Made by a program: the position numbers and the translations under genes. A stretch of 64,000 bases of DNA from Sulfurospirillum sp001602955 (GTDB taxonomy: Bacteria; Campylobacterota; Campylobacteria; Campylobacterales; Sulfurospirillaceae): the NCBI GenBank assembly GCA_001602955.1, contig LVAC01000001.1, positions 1-64,000 of the forward strand, read 5' to 3'. This document shows, piece by piece, positions 32,701 through 41,860 of this stretch; position 1 is the stretch's first letter, and the number at the start of each line of letters is the position of its first letter. The notes under the pieces were generated by a model, which was not told the origin of the DNA, did no database searches, and saw only the letters and a program-made list of their open reading frames with translations.

Positions 32701-33644
32701 GGTAAACTCCATATCATAATATAAGGATCGTCGCTACTGCTTACCACGCGATGATCGTCGATAAACACGATTGCGTTCAGCGTACTTTTTTGACCGATGA
32801 GCGTGTGTAAACGGCTCTTTTTCGTCACGTCGAAAATCACGATGTGATTTTGTTCGTTAAACGCAAATGCCGCCAAGGTTTCATCCGCGCTTAATGCACC
32901 CGCATACATCAAAAAATCGCCGTCGAATCGCTCAAAATTTCCGCTCAAAAGATCGTACACCACGCCGCGCCTGTCTTGCCCGGCACCTAAGATTTTTTGT
33001 CGGTGAAAATCGACGTCGTAAACGTTATCGACGTTGCCGCCTTTAAAGACTTTGACGATTTTCCCGCTTGTAACTTCCAAAAGGCTCAACTCTCCCGACT
33101 CACACGAGCTTACCGCTTGCGTTCGTGTTTGATTTAACGCGATGTCGCTAAAATGCGAAGGATTGGCTTGAACGCGATAGACTTCTTTGGCGTTTTGAAT
33201 ATCCCACAACACGATCTCGTTACTTAAAAGTGCTATCAAAAGATGTCCTTTGTCGACAAACTTCGCTTTTGAAACAAACCAATTGCGCGAAGCATCGATC
33301 ACGACTTTCGTTTGGCCGTTTTGCACCGTATAAACGCTTCGCGCTCCGTTTTCGGCTTGCACGACCGCAACATAACGTCCCTCTAACGCATCGATGGAAA
33401 ACACTTTGGGAGCGACTTCTTCGCCCGTAAAATCTTTGATTTTAGGAAAAACGATTTGCGACGTTTTAACGCCGTCATTGAGGCGAAACGTCTCGATCGT
33501 TCCGACACTTGTCGCGGTAACGATCTGTTCGTTCTCAACAATCAACGCTTGCACGTTTCCGCTTGCTTGTACCTGCAATTTAGGATTGAGCGTCGCGGCA
33601 CATGCCAGACACGCGACCATGATTAAACACCCGACTATACGCAT
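32697..33644 (-). CDS. napL: NapL, periplasmic β-propeller protein of the nap operon
   Basis: A 315-residue exported protein: signal peptide to about residue 17 (MVACLACAA), then WD40-like repeats (GRYVAVVQ, KGHLLIALLSNEIVLWDI, HHRQKILGAGQDRRGVVYDL, HRVVSSSDDPYIMIWSLP). NapL is found mainly in Campylobacterota nap operons, in the order AGHBFLD seen here; its function is poorly defined, with a suggested role in assembly or electron transfer. It is adjacent to napF and coupled to napD by a 4-base overlap. Confidence 0.88.
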   Translation of the reverse strand: MRIVGCLIMVACLACAATLNPKLQVQASGNVQALIVENEQIVTATSVGTIETFRLNDGVKTSQIVFPKIKDFTGEEVAPKVFSIDALEGRYVAVVQAENGARSVYTVQNGQTKVVIDASRNWFVSKAKFVDKGHLLIALLSNEIVLWDIQNAKEVYRVQANPSHFSDIALNQTRTQAVSSCESGELSLLEVTSGKIVKVFKGGNVDNVYDVDFHRQKILGAGQDRRGVVYDLLSGNFERFDGDFLMYAGALSADETLAAFAFNEQNHIVIFDVTKKSRLHTLIGQKSTLNAIVFIDDHRVVSSSDDPYIMIWSLP

Positions 33645-34148
33645 TTACGCCTCCTCTTTTGCTTGCATGACGATCGCCTCGCAAGGGCACACCTTAACGC
33701 ATCCTCCACACCCGTTGCACGCGTCGGCATCGATCGTCGGCCTAAATAGCCCTAAAAAGCGAATAGCCCGAACGTCGCACCCGTCCAAGCAACTGTTGCA
33801 CAAGCTTTGGTGCCATGCCATACAGGCTAGTATATCGATTTTAGCGCGTATCGGCAATGCTTTAGTGCCGGTTTGCACGTTTAAAACATCCTTCGGACAC
33901 GCCTGAGCACAGGCCTCGCAAAAGCTACAACCCCCTTTTGCGAAGTCTAAGCAAGGTGTATGTGCGGCATCGAGGAGGATAATCTCCGTAGGGCATGCGT
34001 TCACGCAAGGCGTATCTTGACATGTAACGCATCTTTCTTCGAACAAGGCACTATCATTGCAATAAGGCGGGCGAACACACAACGTTTTTAAATTTTTTTC
34101 GCCTTTCTTACCCAATAAAGTACCGAGTATCCCTCCTCTGCCGCTCAT
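33645..34148 (-). CDS. napF: NapF, cytosolic 4Fe-4S protein
   Basis: A 167-residue protein with four Cys motifs: CVTCQDTPCVNACP, CSFCEACAQACP, CNSCLDGCDVRA and CNGCGGCVKVCP. NapF of other bacteria interacts with cytoplasmic NapA and is thought to help insert or reduce its Fe-S cluster. The N-terminal KKGEKNLKTLCVRPPY region is typical. It ends one base before napL begins and starts 2 bases after napB ends. Confidence 0.92.
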   Translation of the reverse strand: MSGRGGILGTLLGKKGEKNLKTLCVRPPYCNDSALFEERCVTCQDTPCVNACPTEIILLDAAHTPCLDFAKGGCSFCEACAQACPKDVLNVQTGTKALPIRAKIDILACMAWHQSLCNSCLDGCDVRAIRFLGLFRPTIDADACNGCGGCVKVCPCEAIVMQAKEEA

Positions 34149-34150
34149 CG

Positions 34151-34675
34151 TTACTTCACACCTTCATTCAAGCTATCCAAAAGATGTGAGCGCGATTGCG
34201 CGTCTTTTGCGCGAAAATCCGGTTTGAACTCGTTTTTGACCAACGGTTCGTTGTTTGATTGCGGCGCATGACACTGAGAGCAGTTAAAACGCGCTTGCGA
34301 AAGTTCATTCAAGACTTTTTGCGTTCGCATATCGAAGAAGTGCGACTTGGGAATCGGCGTTGCTTTGAGCGCTTCGGCGACTTCGGGAAGGTGACATCCA
34401 AGACACGCATTGTTGTCTTTACTCATGTCTAACATTCCCTCGACGTCGTGAGGAATCATCGGAGGCGCATTCTCGTAAGAGCGCTCAAACACTTTAGATT
34501 CCCCTGCCGCCGCCGTCGAATATGCCGTATTGTCCGCAACAACGTTTTTTTCGCTGTAGAGATCGACTTTTCGTAGTCCCAATTCTTCCTCACTGTAAGT
34601 TTGAGACACCGCACATCCGCTACCGATAACTATGCCCGCTACTAAAAGGGCAATGACTTTTTTTTGCGTTATCAT
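34151..34675 (-). CDS. napB: NapB, diheme cytochrome c subunit of periplasmic nitrate reductase
   Basis: A 174-residue precursor. The N-terminus (VIALLVAGIVIGSGCA) could be a Sec signal or, given GSGC, a lipoprotein signal. Two heme motifs, CLGCH (near 93) and CSQCH (near 135), follow the NapB pattern, with PPMIPHDVEG and PIPKSHFFDMR supplying axial ligands. NapB passes electrons to NapA. Overlaps napH by 4 bases. Confidence 0.94.
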   Translation of the reverse strand: MITQKKVIALLVAGIVIGSGCAVSQTYSEEELGLRKVDLYSEKNVVADNTAYSTAAAGESKVFERSYENAPPMIPHDVEGMLDMSKDNNACLGCHLPEVAEALKATPIPKSHFFDMRTQKVLNELSQARFNCSQCHAPQSNNEPLVKNEFKPDFRAKDAQSRSHLLDSLNEGVK

Positions 34676-35496
34676 TCTTTTTCTCCAACATTGATGTAAT
34701 TTCTCACGCCAAACGAAAGGGCATTGCCTTCACATACGTCGATACATCTGCCGCAATTGGTACACTCTCCGAAAAGAATCGCTCCGCTTTGCTTAGAGAC
34801 GATACCCAAAACGTGCTTTTCGGGGCACACCGTTTTGCATGCCATACAAGACGTACATTTCGTATGATCGTGTTTGACGCGAATGAGGCTTAAACGCCCC
34901 ACCACCGAGTAAAACCCGCCTAAAGGACACACATGTCCGCACCAACCGTTTTTAACGGCGAAAAGGTCAAATAAAAAGAGTGCCAGTATCGCGGCAACGC
35001 CCATACCCATACCGAAAATGATGCCTCGATGCAACATCCCGATCGGGCTTACGATCTCAAATGCGGCAACGCCGGTAAGGAAACTTAGGACTAAACTGAG
35101 CCCTAAAAGCCAGTAACGCACACCTCTTCCCAACCAAATTTTACGCTCCGTTTGCTCTAAAAAGAGCTTTCTTCGCGTCCAATTCGCCGCATCGGTCACG
35201 ATATTGACCGGACAGACCCACGAACAAAAAGCGCGTCCGCCGAAGATCGTATAAAAAAGCCAAACGAGCACGCCGCCGACAAGCACGTTAATGCTCACCG
35301 TCGCACCCGCCGCGAAAATTTGCAACAGTGCAAAAGGGTCCGCCAAAGGAATCACGCCCATTATCAGCGACGCACTGAGGTTTCCCGTTAACACACGAAA
35401 ACCGTAGACGTTACCGAGCGTAAAAAGCACCAACAAAGAGAGTTGTACCAAACGTCGTGCGATTAAAAAGCGGTGTGTTTTGATCCATGATTTCAT
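34672..35496 (-). CDS. napH: NapH, membrane quinol dehydrogenase subunit
   Basis: A 274-residue membrane protein with four to five transmembrane helices (LVQLSLLVLFTLGNVYGF, ISINVLVGGVLVWLFY, YWLLGLSLVLSFLTG, GVAAILALFLFDLF), CxxCP motifs facing the cytosol (FCSWVCPVN and CGHVCPLG) and two C-terminal 4Fe-4S motifs (CTSCMACKTVCP, CTNCGRCIDVCEG). NapH and NapG form the menaquinol dehydrogenase that replaces NapC in Campylobacterota; consistent with this, no napC is present. Overlaps napG by 4 bases. Confidence 0.94.
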   Translation of the reverse strand: MKSWIKTHRFLIARRLVQLSLLVLFTLGNVYGFRVLTGNLSASLIMGVIPLADPFALLQIFAAGATVSINVLVGGVLVWLFYTIFGGRAFCSWVCPVNIVTDAANWTRRKLFLEQTERKIWLGRGVRYWLLGLSLVLSFLTGVAAFEIVSPIGMLHRGIIFGMGMGVAAILALFLFDLFAVKNGWCGHVCPLGGFYSVVGRLSLIRVKHDHTKCTSCMACKTVCPEKHVLGIVSKQSGAILFGECTNCGRCIDVCEGNALSFGVRNYINVGEKE

Positions 35497-36314
35497 TTGA
35501 ATAAATCCTCCCCGCTGTTGAGATAATCTTCAACCTTCTTTTCGCTACGTTTCGTATGCGTGGTCACCTCTTGGCTGACGTTTTCCAGACGTTTTTCGTC
35601 CGCTTTTTCCCATCCTTTGATGTAGTGTGCGCCGAGTTTTCCCTGCGCTACTTCATTCGGCAAAACGTGAATCGCCGCTTTTTCGGTAACGCAAGCGCGT
35701 TCGCATAAACCGCATCCGGTACACGTATCGGAACTCACGATCGGAATTAAGTATGCATGCTTTCCCGTACGCGTATTGCGTCGGTATTCCAGCTTAATCG
35801 CACTGTCCATAACGGGACAGGCACGATAACACGCATCGCACTGAATTCCCCAAAACGCGATACACGACTCCGTATCCACAACGGCAAGTCCCATTTTCGC
35901 TTTAAAGATGTCCAGCTTCTCTTCACCTTCTTTAATACTTGATACGTTGCTCTTATTCAACGCGCCCGTCGGACATACCGGCACACACGGTATATCCGTA
36001 CACATATGACACGGTACCTCTCTGGGTATGAAAAACGGCGTTCCCAAAGGCTTATTTTCTCCGGGCACCGCTAAACGCAACGTATCGTAAGGACACGCCT
36101 CGACACACTGACCGCATTTGATACACAAGCGCATAAAATCGTTCTCGTAAAGGGCTCCGGGCGGTCGTAGAATCAAGGGCGACGCTTTGGCTTCTTCAAT
36201 GTAACCCGTCCATACCAAACCGCCTAAAGCACTGAGTCCTACGCTTTGCGCCATCAACGAAAGAAATCTTCGTCTCTCCGTGATCGTGGCTTTTTCATGG
36301 TTTAACTGGCTCAC
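35493..36314 (-). CDS. napG: NapG, periplasmic Fe-S quinol dehydrogenase subunit
   Basis: A 273-residue protein with a Tat signal (ERRRFLSLMAQSVGLSALGGL) and four 4Fe-4S motifs (CIKCGQCVEACP, CHMCTDIPCVPVCP, CDACYRACP, CTGCGLCERACV). It works with NapH to carry electrons from menaquinol to NapB. I place the start at GTG 36314, with AAAAGGAT just upstream; the frame stays open into the repeat region to 36362 but has no other signal. A 240-base repeat-rich gap separates it from napA. Confidence 0.92.
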   Translation of the reverse strand: MSQLNHEKATITERRRFLSLMAQSVGLSALGGLVWTGYIEEAKASPLILRPPGALYENDFMRLCIKCGQCVEACPYDTLRLAVPGENKPLGTPFFIPREVPCHMCTDIPCVPVCPTGALNKSNVSSIKEGEEKLDIFKAKMGLAVVDTESCIAFWGIQCDACYRACPVMDSAIKLEYRRNTRTGKHAYLIPIVSSDTCTGCGLCERACVTEKAAIHVLPNEVAQGKLGAHYIKGWEKADEKRLENVSQEVTTHTKRSEKKVEDYLNSGEDLFK

Positions 36315-36343
36315 GACAATCCTTTTAGATCTATTTTTACACG

Positions 36344-36605
36344 CCGTTTGGGCAAAGCCCAACCGACTACGCTGCGCTATGCGCTAAAGCTTACCTCTTC
36401 GAGGTAGAATCTTTACATGTAACTTTTTGACGCTTTCCCTATTTCCGTTTGGGCAAAGCCCAACCGACTACGCTGCGCTATGCACAAAACAAGAACATTC
36501 ATGTTCGATGTTTCTGTGAAAAGCTTACCTCTTCGAGGTAGAATCTTTACATGTAACTTTTTAACGCTTTCCCTATTTCCGTTTGGGCAAAGCCCAACCG
36601 ACTAC
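36344..36605. repeat. Tandem hairpin-bearing repeat between napA and napG
   Basis: Three copies of a unit beginning CCGTTTGGGCAAAGCCCAAC: copy 1 from 36344 (101 bases), copy 2 from 36445 (134 bases, with a 38-base stretch replacing 4 bases and including GAACATTCATGTTC), copy 3 from 36579, cut short by the napA coding end. Each full unit contains the hairpins TTTGGGC-AAA-GCCCAA and TACCTC-TTC-GAGGTA and one TTACATGTAA. The napA TAG stop lies inside copy 3, so the array looks like a duplicated napA 3' end. It interrupts an otherwise tightly coupled operon. Confidence 0.85.
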
Positions 36606-39391
36606 GCTTTATAAAGCTTAACGGCACACTTTTTATAATCGGTTTGCTTTGAAAGCGGACATGTCGCATCCAAGCAGACTTTATTGATAAAGACTTTTTC
36701 GTCGAACCACGGAACAAACACCAAACCTCTTGGCGTTCGGTTACGTCCACGCGTTTCGACACGCGCTTTTACGCTTCCGCGACGGCTTTCGACCCAAATC
36801 AAATCGCCTTGTTTAAAGCCTTTGGCTTCGGCGTCGCTTGGGTGCATGTAACATAACGCTTCGGGAACGGCACGGTAAAGTTCGGGAACCCGCATCGTCA
36901 TCGTTCCGCTGTGCCAGTGCTCGAGTACGCGTCCGGTACACAACCACGTATCGTATTCTTTATCGGGCATTTCGCACGGATCCATATACGGTCTGAAGAA
37001 AATTTTTGCTTTGTTTTTAAGCGGAAACGTCTCTTCGGTGGTCGGCTTTTGCAAGTTACCTTTTTTGATCGCTTTGGCAAACGTGCCGTAAAATGCGAAA
37101 TCGCCGTTGTTCTCTTTTGCCGCATACGGATCGTATTTGGCATTGAAGCGCCATTGCGTCTCTTTACCGTCCACGACCGGCCATTTTAGACCTCTTACTT
37201 TGTGGTACGTATCAAAATCCGCCAAATCGTGTCCGTGACCGAGACCGAATTTTCGATACTCTTCCCAAATCGCTTTTTGGATAAAAAATCCGTATCCCTT
37301 CCACTCTTTACCGTCGCTTCCGGCAACGCCTCGGCTATCGCCGAATACTTCGGTATTGTCAAAACCTTCGCCGATAGCGTCTTTGGCTTTGAACGATTTA
37401 AAATAACTATTGGCAAATAAAACATCAAAAAGCGTATCGGTCTCTTTGTATCCCATCGCTTTGGCCGCTTCAATCACACTCGGTAATTTACCGCCTTTAA
37501 TCGTCTGCTCGCCCCATACGTCGGCAATCGTAAAACGTTTGGAAAGCTCGACCCATTGCCACGTATCGCTCATCGCGTCGCCTACTGGGAGGACTTGTTG
37601 TCGCCAGTGTTGCGTTCTTCGCTCGGCGTTACCGTATGCGCCCCATTTCTCGTAAATCATCGCCGAAGGTAAGATAAGGTCGGAAACCTTCGCGGAAATT
37701 CCAGGATACGCATCGGAACAAACGATGAAGTTATCCAGTTCGCGTGCCGCTTTGATCCAATGGTTTGCGTTGGCACTGTCTTGGTAAGGATTGCACACGT
37801 TGACCCATGCGAATTTAATCTTACCGCTTTCGATTTGGCGGTGGATATTCATAATGTGTTGGTATCCCATCGGATTGAGCGTACCGGCAGGTAAATTCCA
37901 AATTTTTTCCGTAATTTCTCGGTGTTTCGGAATAGAAACGTCCATATCCGCCGGTAGACGATGCGTAAACGTTCCGACTTCACGTGCCGTACCGCACGCA
38001 CTCGGTTGTCCCGTCAATGAAAATGCACCCTCACCCGGTTTGGCTTGTTTGCCTAAGAGGAAGTGAACCATGTAAGATTGTTCGTTGACCCACGTACCGC
38101 GTTGGTGTTGGTTAAAGCCCATCGTCCAGAAACTAACGACTTTTCGATTTTTTTCGATGTACAAGTCGGCCAATTGTTTTAATTTAGCTTTATACGCGTC
38201 AAGCGACTCGTTGGGATCGCCTTTAGCGATTTTTGCGACGTAATCTAACGTATACGGCTCTAATGCCTTTTTAAAATCTTCAAAGCTAATTTCCCAATGT
38301 AAGATCGCTTTGTCCGCGTTTTTCATCTCCATAAGATCGCCGGCTTTAACGCCTAAATGCGCTAATCCAGGAGCTTCTTTTTCGCTGATGACTTTTGCGT
38401 CTTCTTTTTTAATAATCTCCAACTCTTTGGCACTGTAGCCGAGTTTTTTTGCTTCGGCTTCGGTTCGCATTCCATAACCGATGTTTGCAAAACCCGTTGC
38501 GAAAACAATGTTTTTCTTCACAAAATCCCAATCGATCGCTTCGGGGTGATTGTAAACGATTTCGCGTGCAATGTAGTTCCAGATCGCAAGATCGGTACTC
38601 GGAGAAAAAATAATCTCAAGGTCGGCTAAATCCGAACAGCGGTGCGTGTAGGTGGAAAGATTGACGACTTTAACGCGATCGGGCGCGGTTAATTTGCGAT
38701 CGCTGACGCGTGACCATAAAATCGGGTGCATTTCCGCCATATTGGCGCCCCATGTAATAATCGTATCGGTCAACTCGATGTCGTCGTAGCAGCCCGCAGG
38801 TTCGTCGATACCGAACGTTTGCATAAAGCCGACGACCGCCGAAGCCATACAATGACGTGCGTTGGGGTCGATGCCGTTGGCACGGAAGCCAGCTTTCATC
38901 AATTTTGCGGCGGCATAGCCTTCTTGAATCGTGTATTGACCCGATCCGAAAACGCCGATTGCCTCAGGACCGCCCGCTTTAAAGGCGGCTTTGATGTGTT
39001 TTTCCATCTCGTCAAACGCGCGCTTCCATGAAACGGGTTTGAATTGACCTTTTTTATCGAATTCGCCTTTATCGTTGACGCGAAGAAGCGGTTGTTTCAA
39101 TCGATCCGCACCGTACATGATTTTGGCGTTGAAATAACCTTTGATACAGTTTAGTCCGCGATTGACCGGAGCGGCTGGATCGCCTTTAACGGCGACGATT
39201 TTTCCCTCTTTCGTCGCAACCATAATACCACAACCGGTACCGCAGAAACGACAAACGGCTTTGTCCCATCGCCAACCGGCTTCTGCTTGTTCGCTCGCCG
39301 CTTTAAGCTCGCTAGGCACGCTAATGCCCACCGCGGCGGCGGCACTCGCGGCAGCCGTTGTTTTTAAAAAGTCCCTTCGTGAAAGTGACAT
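36602..39391 (-). CDS. napA: NapA, catalytic subunit of periplasmic nitrate reductase
   Basis: A 929-residue Tat-exported molybdoenzyme that reduces nitrate to nitrite. Tat signal SRRDFLKTTAAASAAAAVG; 4Fe-4S motif CRFCGTGCG with the fourth Cys in GLNCIKGY; Mo-ligand Cys in NARHCMASAVVGFMQTFG; bis-MGD binding segments throughout; C-terminal molydopterin-binding domain with RVLEHWHSGTMTMR. Length is typical of Campylobacterota NapA. ATG 39391 has AGGAGG 7 bases upstream; the longer frame to 39439 is rejected. First gene of napAGHBFLD. Confidence 0.96.
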   Translation of the reverse strand: MSLSRRDFLKTTAAASAAAAVGISVPSELKAASEQAEAGWRWDKAVCRFCGTGCGIMVATKEGKIVAVKGDPAAPVNRGLNCIKGYFNAKIMYGADRLKQPLLRVNDKGEFDKKGQFKPVSWKRAFDEMEKHIKAAFKAGGPEAIGVFGSGQYTIQEGYAAAKLMKAGFRANGIDPNARHCMASAVVGFMQTFGIDEPAGCYDDIELTDTIITWGANMAEMHPILWSRVSDRKLTAPDRVKVVNLSTYTHRCSDLADLEIIFSPSTDLAIWNYIAREIVYNHPEAIDWDFVKKNIVFATGFANIGYGMRTEAEAKKLGYSAKELEIIKKEDAKVISEKEAPGLAHLGVKAGDLMEMKNADKAILHWEISFEDFKKALEPYTLDYVAKIAKGDPNESLDAYKAKLKQLADLYIEKNRKVVSFWTMGFNQHQRGTWVNEQSYMVHFLLGKQAKPGEGAFSLTGQPSACGTAREVGTFTHRLPADMDVSIPKHREITEKIWNLPAGTLNPMGYQHIMNIHRQIESGKIKFAWVNVCNPYQDSANANHWIKAARELDNFIVCSDAYPGISAKVSDLILPSAMIYEKWGAYGNAERRTQHWRQQVLPVGDAMSDTWQWVELSKRFTIADVWGEQTIKGGKLPSVIEAAKAMGYKETDTLFDVLFANSYFKSFKAKDAIGEGFDNTEVFGDSRGVAGSDGKEWKGYGFFIQKAIWEEYRKFGLGHGHDLADFDTYHKVRGLKWPVVDGKETQWRFNAKYDPYAAKENNGDFAFYGTFAKAIKKGNLQKPTTEETFPLKNKAKIFFRPYMDPCEMPDKEYDTWLCTGRVLEHWHSGTMTMRVPELYRAVPEALCYMHPSDAEAKGFKQGDLIWVESRRGSVKARVETRGRNRTPRGLVFVPWFDEKVFINKVCLDATCPLSKQTDYKKCAVKLYKA

Positions 39392-39422
39392 CGTGATACC
39401 TCCTGATTTGAGTTTCGGAGTC

Positions 39423-39428
39423 ATTCTA
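39423..39428 (-). promoter_or_regulatory. Candidate -10 box of the nap operon
   Basis: TAGAAT on the minus strand, 32 bases upstream of the napA start. Its predicted start site would place the palindrome at 39453-39464 at about -41.5. Confidence 0.4.
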
Positions 39429-39452
39429 TCACTAAGCAAAATCGCAAATCTA

Positions 39453-39464
39453 TGACTTAAGTCA
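39453..39464. promoter_or_regulatory. CRP/FNR-type palindrome upstream of napA
   Basis: TGACTTAAGTCA, extended on the minus strand to TTGACTTAAGTCAT. This resembles the TTGAN6TCAA half-site layout of the CRP/FNR superfamily. Centre to predicted nap start site is about 41.5 bases, the standard class II activator position. The remaining sequence to the Nudix gene (39465-39709) has one exact TTACATGTAA at 39555 and no other recognisable element. Confidence 0.45.
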
Positions 39465-39709
39465 ATACTTTAGTTTTTTAAATTTACTTTTGCGTTTGTT
39501 TAAAAGCATGATGGCACGAATGTATCGACACCGTTTCAAAGGAAACGCTCATGCTTACATGTAAAGATTTTGAGATGAAATTTGGTTAAAATGTAACGCG
39601 ATAAAGTGCTCGGAACATTTGACGCGTTACCGCACGATCTGTTCTATACTGTCTTCTTTGAATGCATGACGTCAAACGTGCGCTTTAACGTATCGAAATA
39701 AGGTTCACA

Positions 39710-40153
39710 ATGAAAAAATACGTTACCGGTTTTTTATTTTCGCAAGATGCGACGCGTGTCGTTTTAATCAAAAAATGCCTTCCTGAATGGCAACAAGGTT
39801 TGCTCAACGGCGTCGGAGGAAAAATCGAAAACAATGAATCATCATGCGATGCTATGGTAAGAGAGTTCCAAGAAGAAACGGGGGTCTTCGTGGCGCACGA
39901 TCAATGGACGTGTTATACCAAAATTTACCGTCCGAATTATTACGAACTTGATGTTTATTATGCGTATTCCGATCTCGCTTATGAAGCGAAAACCGTTGAG
40001 CGTGAAGAAGTTTACCTCATCAAGCTTCAAGACATACCCGAAAACATTATCCCCAATTTACGGTGGTTGATACCGCTTGCTTTAGACAATCAGGCGGATT
40101 TTTCAAAACCCGTCGTTATTCATGAAGTCTCCGAAGAACGTCTGAAAGCATAA
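39710..40153 (+). CDS. Nudix hydrolase
   Basis: A 147-residue protein with a full Nudix box, GGKIENNESSCDAMVREFQEETGV (GX5EX7REUXEEXGU), at about 36-59. It resembles small MutT/ADP-ribose or dGTP-type hydrolases; the C-terminal LRWLIPLAL is typical of the NUDIX 8-oxo-dGTP diphosphatase group, but the substrate is not certain. It is divergent from napA, with a long 5' region, and stands alone. Confidence 0.85.
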   Translation: MKKYVTGFLFSQDATRVVLIKKCLPEWQQGLLNGVGGKIENNESSCDAMVREFQEETGVFVAHDQWTCYTKIYRPNYYELDVYYAYSDLAYEAKTVEREEVYLIKLQDIPENIIPNLRWLIPLALDNQADFSKPVVIHEVSEERLKA

Positions 40154-40228
40154 TAGACTTCTTTCATAACCTATGAAAGGAAACGACGGCATTTCTGCCG
40201 TCGTTTTGAAGATGCAAACGCGTGCAAA

Positions 40229-41593
40229 TTAGAATTTATAGTTAGCTCTAAAGCGCATCTCGTTGGAGTTAACCGTAGAGGTTGTCTCTTTCTTACCGTC
40301 TTCATACTCTAAAGAAACCGTCAAGCCTTTAAGAGAAGGAATGTCGTAAGCGATTTGACCGCTCCAAAATGTTGATTCTGTATCGACATCGACACTATTC
40401 AACACGGCTCCCGTAATCGTTTTTGCATCTTGATTCACTTTGGTGTATTGACCCAAAACTTTAAGTCCCGTAACGCCGATTTTTGAGAAATCGTAACCGA
40501 CTTCGATTTTATAAGCATCCGTATCGGCACCGGAAGTGACCTCCGCACCTTTGATCAGCGGAGCCGTATACGTGGTAGGACCGTTACCCGCACCTAAGAG
40601 GACGGATTGGTTGCTAGAGACGGTACTGTAAGCAAAAGAAGCGTTAAAGCCTGCTAGCTCGCTAAATCCGATACGACCTTGGTACATATCGCCCTCGACG
40701 TGGAAACTATCAAACGTAGGATTGGACGTTCTTGAACCGCGATACGTTGCATCAAGAAGCACTTTCATAGCACTTAAAGGTACGACGTAATTACCTTCGG
40801 CATAGAAGACGTTGGCATCGCCGCCTTGCGTTAATTCAACATCGTTAACAAACAAATATTGTCCTATTAACGTCAAGTTAGGAATAGACTTGTTAATCGC
40901 GGCTGCCGTGTAAGCACCGTCAAACCCGAAAACGTTTGAGCCCCCGTTTGCCGTACCCGTTCCGTAAAATACCGCTTCTTTTTTAAAGCTAGGCATTTCA
41001 GAATCTCCACCGGCTACGGTTTTGTCATAATCGGATGTTCGACCTTGAAATTTGTCGGAATAACCGGCAACCAATGTCGTATTTGGAAGATCCGTATTGA
41101 CAAGAACTGCGGCTTGAAACGCTTCTTTAAACATTCGTGAGCCGGAACTGTTAACCAATGGACTCGTGATAAATTGGCGACCTACTTTTGCCGTCGTTTT
41201 ACCGAGCGTATAGGTTACGTATGCTTCCGAAAGAACCGCGCCCGAGCCGTACATATCTGTTGCATAAAGATTTTTTGCGTCTTTATCGGCAAAAGGAGCA
41301 TAGCTTCCCTGAAATGTCGCTCCAAAGCCAAAACCGAATAACGGATCCGTTACGTAACTAAGCACAACGCCCGTTGAAAGAATATCGGCATCGCCCTTAC
41401 CAAGTGTTCCCGATGCGCCCGGTGTCGAAACGGCCGGATTGGCAGCACCTGTATCTCTATCAAAATACCAGGCGCGTAATTCACCGCTGACTTTACCGTT
41501 TTTAAACGCATCGGCAAGTGTATCTGCCGCAAATGAACCGGACGCAAGTCCGGCAACAACCATAGCCACCAAGCTAAGTTTAGCTAACTTCAT
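40229..41593 (-). CDS. MOMP-type outer membrane porin, second copy
   Basis: A 454-residue precursor: signal peptide MKLAKLSLVAMVVAGLASGSFA, mature start DTLADAFKNGKVSGELRAWY as in the porin at 17245-18444, repeated β-strand pattern and final RFRANYKF. The two proteins share ends and strand signatures (GKTTAKVGRQF / GKTTVQVGRMF) but differ in loops, suggesting paralogs with different permeability. The intergenic region upstream to 41845 is AT-rich and includes ACATGT at 41776. Confidence 0.88.
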   Translation of the reverse strand: MKLAKLSLVAMVVAGLASGSFAADTLADAFKNGKVSGELRAWYFDRDTGAANPAVSTPGASGTLGKGDADILSTGVVLSYVTDPLFGFGFGATFQGSYAPFADKDAKNLYATDMYGSGAVLSEAYVTYTLGKTTAKVGRQFITSPLVNSSGSRMFKEAFQAAVLVNTDLPNTTLVAGYSDKFQGRTSDYDKTVAGGDSEMPSFKKEAVFYGTGTANGGSNVFGFDGAYTAAAINKSIPNLTLIGQYLFVNDVELTQGGDANVFYAEGNYVVPLSAMKVLLDATYRGSRTSNPTFDSFHVEGDMYQGRIGFSELAGFNASFAYSTVSSNQSVLLGAGNGPTTYTAPLIKGAEVTSGADTDAYKIEVGYDFSKIGVTGLKVLGQYTKVNQDAKTITGAVLNSVDVDTESTFWSGQIAYDIPSLKGLTVSLEYEDGKKETTSTVNSNEMRFRANYKF

Positions 41594-41829
41594 AATTCCT
41601 CCTTTTAAAAAGTGTGAAGCTTCTTACCTAATTTAACATACCTCATCCGTTAAGTTATGAAAGAAGCTCAGCAGCATCTTACATTAGTTGTATAGCATGA
41701 AAATAGCATAAAATTTTAAGATTATTTTAAAATAAACAAAGAGCGGTAATGTGTTTAACACGCATATTCGACTTTACATGTCAGGGCAAGAATTGCCTAT
41801 TTTTCTACGTTTTTCCTTTCAATTTGCTC

Positions 41830-41835
41830 TATAAT
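41830..41835 (+). promoter_or_regulatory. -10 box upstream of the AlaX-like gene
   Basis: TATAAT, 26 bases before the ATG at 41861, within an AT-rich tract. Confidence 0.45.
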
Positions 41836-41860
41836 ACTCTTTTGATTGATGGAGAATATT

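Noticed and set aside
36344..36605. CRISPR array
   Set aside because: Only three units, long and unequal (101 and 134 bases), with no short direct repeat and unique spacer pattern and no cas genes.
36547..36762. A 71-residue open frame overlapping the napA end and repeat
   Set aside because: It is an out-of-frame reading of napA continuing into the repeat; no ribosome-binding site.
17245..41593. Porin pair as borders of a recombination-mobile segment
   Set aside because: The two porins share termini, but are 22 kb apart with core respiratory genes between and no other sign of mobility.
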